Of a stretch of 14,669 nucleotides of DNA, positions 1 through 8,082 are shown in pieces. Within the stretch, counting starts at the first letter, position 1; each line of letters begins with the position of its first letter. The position numbers and the translations under genes are program-made. The notes below the pieces were generated by a model. The model made no database searches. It saw only the letters and a program-made list of their open reading frames with translations, and was not told the DNA's origin. Source of the DNA: Mycogone perniciosa (lineage: Eukaryota; Ascomycota; Sordariomycetes; Hypocreales; Hypocreaceae); NCBI GenBank assembly GCA_025331125.1, contig JAOALB010000342.1, positions 1 to 14,669 on the forward strand, written 5' to 3'.

Positions 1-39
<39 letters not shown>
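1..39. other. Homopolymer C tract at window edge (probable artefact)
   Basis: The first 39 bases are all C, followed at once by ordinary mixed sequence. A pure C run at the very edge is best explained as an assembly or read artefact: two-colour Illumina chemistry calls missing signal as G, which gives poly-G or, on the other strand, poly-C. It is not a fungal telomere, which would show TTAGGG/CCCTAA repeats. Confidence 0.75.
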
Positions 40-41
<2 letters not shown>

Positions 42-973
42 GTCGAGTTCTTAGTTGAGGATATAAACATCAACTGCAAATACTATAAAGGAGATAGGTA
101 CGAAGTATAAGTAGTACCAACTTAAAGTGCCTCGTGTTTACACACATGACAGCCCTAATTTGTAGAGGCGGTTGCTCAAGAACAACTAGCCCAAGTATCC
201 TGGTAGGTGAACCAACATGCTAGGTGGCGTGCGTCACTCATTATGACCAATAAAGTAATAAATAAGCCGCAATAGGAATGGACTGAGCAAAACGCCAAGT
301 TTTTGCGCACTAGTAGTCTAAGATTTATCTATGTTTTACTTTCGTGAGATAATGGCTTCAAGTAATCAGTAGGCCTACGGAGTACACTTTTGCTGTAATG
401 GCTTTACTTAACAGGTGAGGCAGGCTAAACCTGGGGAGGTCTGAAAATGAACCGACTCCATGACCTTGAAGTGAGGTAATCCTAGTATTCCAAATTGTAG
501 AGAATACAGATCCAGTATCTATATATGCTCGAGAATTGTCCCCTTCATGGATTGCCCATCTGCACCTTAGATACTGTTACAGTGCCACGCAAAAAGTTTC
601 GATAAATCTTCCATAGAGTTGGCTTACAAAAGTTACCGAGACTTTCTTTTCCCCACTGTTGCCTATTTACCTGGTCTATTAGCCTACCAAATCGAATCAT
701 TCGGCTCTCAATGCAATATGCCTACTCCAGTCTTGTAAGGCAATCTAGGGGCGAGTCACACGAAGATAACACCGTATCTCGAACCTGTCCAGCAACATCT
801 CAACATTGGAATCTCAATACTTGGGTCCCCAAGTGTACTGCTCCTTCTACGAATACTAGCTGAGAAGCCCCTCCATTGATAGTTTAAATGCAGACGAGGG
901 GGTATTTTTAGACAGCTGGTTGGGCCCAATATCGATCTCAGATATCTCAGATGCACGACTATCACTTCCAACT
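40..973. other. Intergenic region without a recognisable gene
   Basis: About 930 bp of mixed composition. I see no open frame with coding character on either strand, no tRNA A/B-box pair and no repeat of note. The part nearest 973 is expected to hold the 3' UTR of the minus-strand beta-glucosidase gene. The short minus-strand frame at 756-971 lies in that presumed UTR and has no protein-like features. Confidence 0.5.
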
Positions 974-3307
974 CTACGAAACTACCAATGTTCCCCTGAC
1001 ACGGATATCCCTACTACTAGCACCCACACTCACACCAAACACACCCGACGGAACTAACCACTTCTGTGATGCCGTGTTCCAGTAGCTCAGATCGCGTTTC
1101 CTAAGATTGAACGTAACTGTGCTTGATTGGCCTGGCGTCAGTCTAAGCTTGCCAAAGCCGCGCAGTTGTTGTGGTGGTGTCTTAGGTGCCGAGGTCGGGT
1201 ATGAGAGATACAGTTGAGCGACTTCAGCACCGGACACGCTGCCCGTGTTTCTAATGGTCACCGTAATGGTGGCAACAGTGTCGAAGAGATCGCTGGGCCC
1301 ACCGGGGATGATGGGCCCAGCAGCGGGACCAGTCCTGGCGTTAGATGTGATGGAGAGACCAGAGTATGAGAAGGTGGTGTAAGCTATGAGGATTGTTAAC
1401 ACTCAGCTATCGATCAGGGCGTTTTCGTCGCGAGCATAACTTACAGAGTCCAAAGCCAAACTCATATCGCGGCTGAACATTCGTATTATCGAAATGCTTA
1501 TAGTCAATAAAAAGCCCTTCTCCAAAGTTATCGTCTCCATTTACGACGCGAGCGTTATAGTCGTTTGCACTCTTCGCAATCGTGTACACCAACTTGCCGT
1601 TGGGGCTTGTATCTCCCCACAGCACATCTACAAGCGCATTGCCGCTCTCCTGTGATGGCAGACCTGCCCAGACGATGGCCTTGACCGAAGGAAGCGCTAG
1701 GATTTCCTCCAGTATTATGGCGCCCACGCTGTGCACAACAACAATGACATTGCTGTTGGCAGCAGCCACAGCACGCACGAGAGCATTGCCGTTGTGCCAG
1801 GGATCGAGATTATTGCGGTCGCCAGCGTTGCCCTGCACAGTGATGTAGCCCTCGCCAGAGTCGGCAGTAATAAATACTATGGCGACGTCTTTGCCCCGCG
1901 CGGCTGATGCACCTGACACTGTGTTATCTGTGTTGCTCAGCGTTACTCTGGCGCCCTGCGAGTTGGCCCGCTCATTGATGGCATCGTAAGGTGCCACGAA
2001 GTATGGGTAATTGACTGAGCCAGATCCCCAACCCATGCCTAATGCTCCGTCGTTGCAACCCTTGTCGGCACATGAGTCCGCATTAGTGGCATGGGCACCT
2101 TTCACAGCGGCGGATCCGATAACAGCTATGGTTGAGGGTCTCTTTAAGGGTAGGATGTTGGCATCATTCTTGAGCAGAACAATACCGTCTCTCGCAACAG
2201 CCCTCACATTGGCCTTGTGATTGCCTTGGACATCTTTGTTAAGGTTGACAGGTGGGTACCCTTGGTCTTGACCCGTTAGATACCATGCGGCCAGAATGCG
2301 CGTTACCATATCGTCAACCCTGCTCTGGGGAACCCTGCCGCTATTCACGGCATTGATAAGCTGTGGTCCCCAAAGCACATTACCTCCACTGAAATCGGTA
2401 CCCGGCATTGTCATGTCAAGACCTGAATTTGCGCTCTGGACAGTCGTATGCTGTGCATTCCAGTCCGTCATGATATATCCCGGGAATCCCATCTGTTGCT
2501 TCAGCACCGTGTCCATGATGTACTTGTCCTCACACGCCCAAGACCCATTGACCTTGTTGTACGAGCACATAACAGATGCGACATTGGCGTGCACCGCGTC
2601 GATGAAGGGCCAAGCATATAGCTCATGAAGGGTGCGGTCGTCGGTGTTACTGGACATCGTGTCTCGGTTGCGCTCTTGCTCGTTCAGGATCCAGTGCTTA
2701 GCAGTTGCCTGGACGCCGACCGCTTGAATAGCCGTGATTGTTTCTGCCATTGCTATCCCCGTGAGATACGGATCTGGACTGAAGCCCTCCCAGTTGCGGC
2801 CACCTTGTGGTATCTTGCCTAAGGCGCCGGCCACTGGGCCGAGAATAACGTGTACTCCCAGCGCCTTGGCCTCTTCAGCTATGTATTGACCACGCTGGCG
2901 GATCAAATCTAAGTCCCAAGTTGAGGCAGCTTGGACGCCGGGTGTGAAGGCTGTGATAGCCCTTGCAAATCGAACACCTAGAGGCCCATCTTGAAGACAC
3001 AACGACGGATAGCCAATGGGTGAGGCTGGAGATGTGTTTCCAACACATGGGCCTTTTAACCAGCCCACGCCGGTTACGAGGCCGACTTTCTGGGATAGGG
3101 AAAGCCTTGTTAGGGCAGATGTGGCCTTGGTGTAGGCAGCCGACCATGTAGAACCTGCTGGGGGGGCCAGATTCGAATCACCTATTTTATTTAGTATCAA
3201 GCACATCTCCGTCCGTTTGAACACTTACCATCGTCATGTACCCCACTCTCTGCTCTGGCGAGCAATGCAGCAGCCATAGCCAGGGTAAGCACAAATTTGC
3301 GATACAT
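974..3307 (-). CDS. bgl1: Secreted GH3 beta-glucosidase (Cel3A/BGL1-like)
   Basis: Extracellular beta-glucosidase that splits cellobiose and short cello-oligosaccharides to glucose. The CDS is the complement of 3229-3307, 1445-3181 and 974-1383 (741 aa; Trichoderma reesei Cel3A has 744). The ATG at 3307 starts a signal peptide of about 20 residues (MYRKFVLTLAMAAALLARA). The first intron is 47 nt (3182-3228, GTAAGT...ATAG) and the second 61 nt (1384-1444, GTAAGT...ATAG). Both keep the frame, and the second restores the family sequence GFGLSYTTF. The N-terminal GH3 barrel spans about residues 75-320, with substrate-binding K188-H189 and nucleophile D266 in YIMTDWNAQHTT. The alpha/beta sandwich (about 365-590) has the acid/base glutamate E470 in DSGEGYITV. 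A fibronectin III-like domain (about 640-735) completes the fold. All key residues are present and there is no frameshift, so the enzyme should be active. The TATA box is about 110 bp upstream. Family assignment is very secure; identity as the main Cel3A orthologue is inferred. Confidence 0.96.
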
Positions 3308-3415
3308 TGCTGGCAATGTCACTCAACGAAAGCCGAGAGATAGGAGGTAGCCAGGTTGGGTGGTGATGCACTACATAGCCCAAATATGGAGGGAAACACA
3401 CGTCCCCATGACTGA

Positions 3416-3422
3416 CTTTATA
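3416..3422 (-). promoter_or_regulatory. TATA box of the beta-glucosidase gene
   Basis: TATAAAG on the minus strand, about 109 bp upstream of the ATG at 3307, a usual spacing for a fungal core promoter with a 5' UTR of several tens of bases. A GTGGGG motif near 3588 fits the carbon-repressor (CreA/Cre1) consensus SYGGRG. That would suit glucose repression of a cellulase-type gene, but it is a single six-base match. Confidence 0.5.
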
Positions 3423-3490
3423 CATACGTCGTCTACAACATCATATTACCTGATCACCAACACAACCTCCTCATTCGAATCTAGCCCCTC

Positions 3491-3706
3491 TCACCAAGAC
3501 ACCAATCTCTGGAATCGCGTGATAAACAGCTGTCCATCGGCGAGATTGCGGAGAGACCAAAGATCGACCTCTCTCGGCATTGGACCGTGGGGCAGATTAT
3601 ACAGGGCTTCTATCGGCCCGCTCCTCCCGCGCGATACCAGAATAGGAACGTGCTCGCCGTTAAGGAAGGTTGCAAGCTCCAGGTTGGGGAAAATCCGCGG
3701 GCACAT
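3491..3706 (-). pseudogene. Orphan coding-like fragment, unrecognised
   Basis: Open minus-strand frame of 71 codons from an ATG at 3706 (the frame stays open a little further upstream). The peptide starts MCPRIFPNLELATFLNG, contains SRGRSGPIEALYNLPHGP and REVDLWSLRNLADGQLF, and ends VSW. By hand count about two-thirds of its codons end in G or C, clearly more than the surrounding DNA, and the residue mix is that of a globular protein. No signal peptide, membrane segment or motif I can name is present. It sits upstream of the beta-glucosidase promoter with no continuation I can splice to it on either side. It may be one exon of a lost gene, a decayed duplicate, or a small real gene. I do not recognise the family. 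Confidence 0.35.
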
Positions 3707-3844
3707 GGTGTCATTGAGAAAAATCAACAATTTGGAGCAATTTCTTTCGCTGTTTATTGGTGCTCACTAAGAGCTAGGAGAGTTTATATGCACTTCAATA
3801 TCATTGCCAAGGCTTGGGATGTAGTTATGGCCTGGGCCAGATAG

Positions 3845-4384
3845 GTCTCCGTCGAGGTCTGCTGTTAAGTAGTTGAGTGTACGAAGTGACCAAGACATAT
3901 AGTCAAGCCCCTAGCGAGTTTCCGTGGTTAAACCAACCAACAAGTATTAAAAAAAGTCCAATTCATAGGCAACTTCACAGCAGGCATAAGGAGAAGTATA
4001 GCTTGATGTGGCTTGGGCCCTGAGAATAGATAGCTAAGGAGAAGAAATAACGCAACAATGAAGAGACGTAGGCTAGAGGTCTTTCTACAACATTCAATTG
4101 CTGTGAAAATATCTGCTCAGTTTCTTAAGATATGGATGGCGCTCAAAAGGCCTGGCGCTCTTTCATTGTGACATGCCAATAGCATATACAGCGCTACCAG
4201 CAGACCTGTTGCAGTATGCACTTCGCTTTTGCTGTTTGGCGCATTTGGCGGAGGGATGTTTATTTTGATGATGAAGTACAAGCCAAAAGCCTACATGTAA
4301 TTTGTATCCGCCTCATGCAATCTTTCTGATTGATATATTGTTCTAGAGGCCGTTGAGTAAGTTCAAATCCTCCATAATACTCTG
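3845..4384. other. Intergenic, no gene seen
   Basis: About 540 bp of AT-leaning sequence between two orphan coding remains. I see no coding-like frame, structural RNA or sizeable repeat. The sequence AGTTCAAATCCTCC near 4358 resembles a tRNA B box, but no T-stem pairs around it and no A box is correctly spaced. Confidence 0.4.
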
Positions 4385-5492
4385 TTATAGCGCAGCCAAG
4401 AGCTTCATGCACTTTTCCTTCATTTTCTCAATGATTTCGTGTTTTTTGCCCCCTATTCTACCTGTCTTGACCGCATCCTCATCATTTGCACCCCGCCTCA
4501 AGCTAGTAACATTGCTGGTATTGGCCACTTCTGCCAGCGCCAGCGGCTGTATAATGAAGTCAGATATGACCAGCGCTGCGTTCTTGGGGTTGTTGTGTTA
4601 CCTGCCACATCGAGTAGGGACATAATGAGAGTGATGTCAGTCAACTCAATCACGACATCAGGGACCTCTCTACGAAGCAATGGTGGGGGTGATGAGGAAG
4701 ATAGCATACTGGGGAATCCCAGGGTGAGAACCTTGCGCCGCTCCTCGGTGATATTGTCAATGACCTAGGGTTTACTCTATGCTTTCGGTAGTAGAGATAA
4801 CCATGAGGATCCCCTCTAGAGTACCAACAGGGGGGACGTTATAGCAGATGCCAGTACTGTAACAAGGTCACTCTAGTATTGGCGTACACGTAAGCAAAAA
4901 AGTCGGATGAATTTGGACCATGCCAAGCCCACCGCCTGTTCAAATATTTTGTTAGATCTGTGACCACGCTGGCAGTATTATTTAGACAGGTGGGCAAGCC
5001 TAGTAATAAAAAAGTGCATATTAAGACACTGTGAGCTGCCACCATCATTAAGTTTATTGTATCCTCAAGCTTGGCAAGTGTGGCAGCAGTCGCTTGCGAA
5101 ACAGCCCTTGTAATAACTAGGCAAACAAAAATTGCTGTGGGAGACCTTGCAGCAGATAGAGACCTCGGACACAGACATTAAGTGTATTAATTACTGCTGC
5201 TATGGATAAACGTCTTGAGTAACTTCCATTCCTGGCTGGCCACAGCTATCCCTTGCTCCCAATGAGCATTCACATCAGTGCCTTGATCGAGAAATCTTCA
5301 CATATTCCTGTAGATTCTGCTCATAGCTCATTTTGATGCTTTTCGCCACAAGCATCGACTTTTGCTCTGTTATCCAGTAATACAAATGGAATGTTTTACG
5401 TATTAGGCGAGGACGTTTCCTAAATATGGTGGGGAGTCCGGGAAGACTGAGGAGAAACGAGAAGGATATATTTTGTCGAGGGTAACTGACAT
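4385..5492 (-). pseudogene. Broken multi-frame gene remnant, weakly ankyrin-like
   Basis: A run of protein-like open frames on the minus strand that change register. From 5492 an ATG opens MSVTLDKIYPSRFSSVFPD, ending at a stop at 5403. A second frame (to 5275) includes ITEQKSMLVAKSIKMSYEQ. A third (5187-5297) has FLDQGTDVNAHWEQG, which resembles an ankyrin-repeat turn. A fourth (4839 to about 5180) includes ATLAKLEDTINLMMVAAHS. A fifth (from about 4764) has VIDNITEERRKVLTLGFPS and REVPDVVIELTDITLIMSL. A sixth (4385-4597) has NAALVISDFIIQPLALAEV, then a lysine-rich end, KKHEIIEKMKEKCMKLLAAL. I could not join the first three frames with convincing GT-AG introns: the plausible donor and acceptor pairs give the wrong phase or run into stops. 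This points to a decayed gene, though an undetected intron layout is possible. The ankyrin link rests on short motifs and is an inference. Confidence 0.4.
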
Positions 5493-5786
5493 GCCCAACG
5501 CACTTGCACTTTTCTCATTAGCTTACCCAAGAGAGCTCGGTTGCTTATTTAAGCAGCTACTGGATTAGGAAGGCATAAGAGTATAAAGACATACAGATAG
5601 ACCTAGTTTGATAAAAAAACCTAACCTTCTTCCTCCTTCAATACACAACCCCACCTGTGACCTCACAGCCGTTAAGGCGTATAAAGATAGCGGTTGGTTG
5701 CTTTCGGCTGCTGGCATCATGATCAAATGATCCTCAGTATCTTTTAGTCTTTATATTTCCCAATAGCCGTTTTGTGGTTCTTTCAG

Positions 5787-5805
5787 GAGCGCGGGAACCG
5801 CGCTC
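5787..5805. repeat. Perfect GC-rich inverted repeat (hairpin)
   Basis: GAGCGCGG-GAA-CCGCGCTC: two 8-base arms that pair perfectly around a 3-base loop, in otherwise AT-leaning intergenic DNA. It could be a protein-binding palindrome or a stable RNA/DNA hairpin. Confidence 0.6.
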
Positions 5806-5823
5806 GATACGAGTTGTTGTGTT

Positions 5824-5840
5824 TGTGTGTGTGTGTGTGT
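5824..5840. repeat. (TG)8 microsatellite
   Basis: Seventeen bases of perfect alternating TG, preceded by imperfect GTTGTGTT. It is a simple sequence repeat without evident function. Confidence 0.85.
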
Positions 5841-6148
5841 CAATTCCCCCTCAACAAAATATAGAGCAGGAGGAAGATTTGCAGTTCACTATGGTAGTAC
5901 TGTGTAGATTCAGGTTATAAATGCAGGGGAATGAGATTTCAGAAGCCACAAGCTCGTTGCGAACTCAAATTGGGACTGGAGAAGACGCGCCAGAGTGCCG
6001 AAAGTCCCTTTGTAATGATTCTTTTTTTACATATGACGAAATTACAGGTAGCTTTGCGCAGACATGCATGATAGGAAGTTAGAGAAAGTTGCGTTGATTC
6101 GGAAATGCAAAGTGGCTAGCAACGGACATCCCTACCAAGTAGCCAAGT

Positions 6149-7318
6149 TCAGAGAAATGCATTTGGTTCCGTTGATCTTGTGACGATTGTCATCCATTGC
6201 AAGCAAACGAATGCGCACATCAGAACAAACCCAAATAAAGACAGCAAAATGACCTTGATGGAAAGGATGACCAAGCAGCTCCAATTCGCCAGTGAGAAAG
6301 TAGACCAAGCGTCCGAAATTGTAGCATAACCTTGGCCGCCCTTAACTTCAGGGCTGACCTTTCCCCGGAAGGATCGATCAAATGGAACAACAGTCTCCTC
6401 TTCTATGGGCAGAAGGGACGCCTGAATGCGTGTGAGAACCATCTGGCTAGGCATAACAAGAAAGATAGAGCTGATGACCGAGATAAGAACAATAAATGCA
6501 CATTTCAGGTAAAAGACAACATCTCCAGTGGCCAGATCCAAGCGAAAGCTATAGGTATTGTCAGGCGTCCAAAACCTGGGGGCAGGCCAGTCAACGTCCA
6601 ATAAGGATGCTGTCACATGTGGGAGCCATCGTGTTACCTCAACAGCAGCCCAATGTAAGACAGTAGCCTGCCAAGTCGCATCAAAGGTGCGCTTGAAGGG
6701 AGGCACACGGTTCCAGAATGGTCGGTTGGTTGGCTCAGCCACGATGATGTGGAGCCAAAGAGTGCTAAATTGAATGAGTACAAGCGCGGGAATCAGTCTC
6801 GCCAAAGATTCATGTTCTCTGCTGAGAAAGCGGGTGACCAGGAGCCCAGTCAGCGTTGATTGAATCAGTGCATAAGAGAGTCCGCGGAAGTTGGCCAGGA
6901 ATCCGCCGTTGTCTACCAGGACACGATAGATAGCAGATAGTGATGAAGTTTTGATGTGCTTCTGGTCATCGATAGATTGAGGACCACCAGGAAGCTCAGT
7001 GGCAAAGTCATCAGGGTTAATCGGGCTGTATTTAGATGGCTTCCTCTCTGCCACAATGGCAAACACGGGGTAAACTTGGGGCAGTGTATAATTCAGCTGC
7101 GAGAGTGGCTGCGCTGTCAGTCATAGATGCAATACAACCTTGAGGAGGCAGCGACACCCATGAAAACAGAGACCCACAATGATAATGAACGGGAGAAAGA
7201 GAGTCATGTCCAAGAGGAGGACGAGTCGCCCCCACCATGGCACCTCATAACTGAAGTGCTGGTCGCTGTCGCTGGGATAAAGCGACCACTGCATTGAATC
7301 AAATTGCTGGGTAGCCAT
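6149..7318 (-). CDS. Fungal polytopic membrane protein, function unknown
   Basis: Two exons on the minus strand, 7139-7318 and 6149-7096, encode 375 aa. The start at 7318 opens MATQQFDSMQWSLYPSDSD, followed by YEVPWWGRLV and the first membrane helix (about residues 32-54). The intron (7097-7138) ends in CGCAG and, with a donor directly after AAG, is only 42 nt. That donor, GTTGTA, is weak. A better consensus donor (GTGGGT) lies 39 nt further upstream and would remove 13 residues, so the junction is uncertain. Exon 2 continues LNYTLPQVYPVFAIVAERKP. Further hydrophobic segments lie near residues 131-150, 159-180, 198-218, 252-277 and 333-364, giving about six helices. The soluble loops contain NRPFWNRVPPFKRTF and TRIQASLLPIEEETVVPFD. 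The pattern fits a family of uncharacterised ascomycete membrane proteins that I know only as hypothetical. There is no transporter or enzyme signature, so I assign no function. Confidence 0.8.
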
Positions 7319-8052
7319 TACGAAGAGGTGGGGTTGAGGGGCGATATAAAGAGCGACTGGAAAGGGTAAAACGATGAAAAGGGAGAAAAAGAAGAACAGC
7401 AAAAAAGCTTATGGGATGCTCTAGCTTAAGTTGAAGAGCTCAAAGAATTCAGATGGACACGAGATGATTAGGCATTGCGTGTCCATTAATCGGCCATGTC
7501 CATTTTTGGGATAGGTCGTATTGTACTCCGGACCTGTCACTCAGCCCATATCTCGTCACTACTAGTACTTTAAACATGCACACAGCCAGCATGAGAACGA
7601 TTTCAAGAGGATGGATAAAGATAAAGAATCTGGAGTCGACGTCGGATTACATTTAGAGCAGAGCAAATCGCCATGGCCAAACTTGTCATTCAGTCCTTCC
7701 CCCTCATATCGCCTAGAGCCTTGCTTTGTGATACTTCCCATATTCAACGAATTCGATGTTTTTCGCCCCTTATTCAATCCTAAAAGAGAAGCATATCCTG
7801 TATTGCAAATATGCTTGGTAATTTTGGACAGGAAGGTAATATTGCCTGTCAATTGTTTGGGTACTTCGCTAAGGGTATAAGGACTGCGGAGTATTACACT
7901 GTTACAAAGTCTGCCAATCACAGGCGCCGCTTTACGGACGAAGGAAATACTGATAAGTACCTAGGTAGTTTAACACAACAATCGAGAACCATGTAGTACA
8001 GTCGATAGAAACGCAATGTAACTAAATAGGAAACGAAAACACACACAAGTCA
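7319..8052. other. Intergenic between the membrane-protein and S41 genes
   Basis: The 7319-7560 part is the presumed promoter of the minus-strand membrane-protein gene; read on that strand it is C/T-rich near the start codon. The 7562-8052 part should include the 3' UTR of the S41 gene. Overlapping open frames on both strands (7562-7921 minus, 7611-7880 plus) lack protein-like composition, signals or motifs, and I do not call them genes. The palindrome TACCTAGGTA occurs at 7958-7967 and again at 12392-12401. Confidence 0.45.
7453..7486. repeat. Inverted repeat ATGGACAC / GTGTCCAT
   Basis: ATGGACAC at 7453-7460 is matched by its exact reverse complement at 7479-7486 after an 18-base spacer. 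A further GTCCAT lies at about 7499-7504. The repeat is about 135 bp upstream of the membrane-protein ATG, a place where a transcription-factor pair site would be expected. The regulatory role is inferred from position only. Confidence 0.4.
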
Positions 8053-8058
8053 TTTATT
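8053..8058 (-). terminator. Poly(A)-signal-like AATAAA of the S41 gene
   Basis: AATAAA on the minus strand, about 25 bases after the stop codon of the S41 peptidase gene at 8083. Fungal polyadenylation signals are loose, so this is suggestive rather than decisive. Confidence 0.35.
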
Positions 8059-8082
8059 TATGATGTACAGTTTGATTATGGT

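Larger units (their letters stand above)
5498..6148. other. Intergenic region with promoter-like elements
   Basis: About 650 bp without a coding frame I can support. It contains AT-rich and TATA-like stretches (TATAAAG near 5583 and near 5680), a C/T-rich tract near 5625-5660 of the kind that precedes fungal transcription starts, a GC-rich hairpin (5787-5805) and a TG microsatellite (5824-5840). No plus-strand gene follows, so a promoter here would have no visible target in the window. Confidence 0.4.

Noticed and set aside
1582..3151. Several plus-strand and minus-strand open frames across the beta-glucosidase gene
   Set aside because: They are shadows of the well-supported GH3 exons in other frames, with no protein character.
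3360..3844. Plus-strand frames of 136 and 85 codons
   Set aside because: They overlap the opposite-strand orphan fragment and have a low-complexity, Ser/Arg-rich mix. The minus-strand reading is more protein-like.
4352..4372. tRNA gene suggested by a B-box-like AGTTCAAATCC
   Set aside because: No T-stem pairing around it and no properly spaced A box or acceptor stem.
4353..4768. Plus-strand frames opposite the broken gene
   Set aside because: The minus strand carries the protein-like sequence; these are its shadows.
4806..4822. GGATCCCCTCTAGAGT resembles a cloning-vector polylinker
   Set aside because: It differs from the pUC BamHI-XbaI order by extra bases and is not followed by further polylinker sites, so chance similarity is more likely than vector contamination.
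5787..5812. Helitron 3' end (hairpin followed by CTRR)
   Set aside because: The required spacing of about ten bases between hairpin and CTRR-T is missing on both strands.
7562..7921. 119-codon minus-strand and 89-codon plus-strand frames
   Set aside because: Both are in the presumed S41 3' UTR/intergenic region, overlap each other, and have no domain, signal or codon bias.
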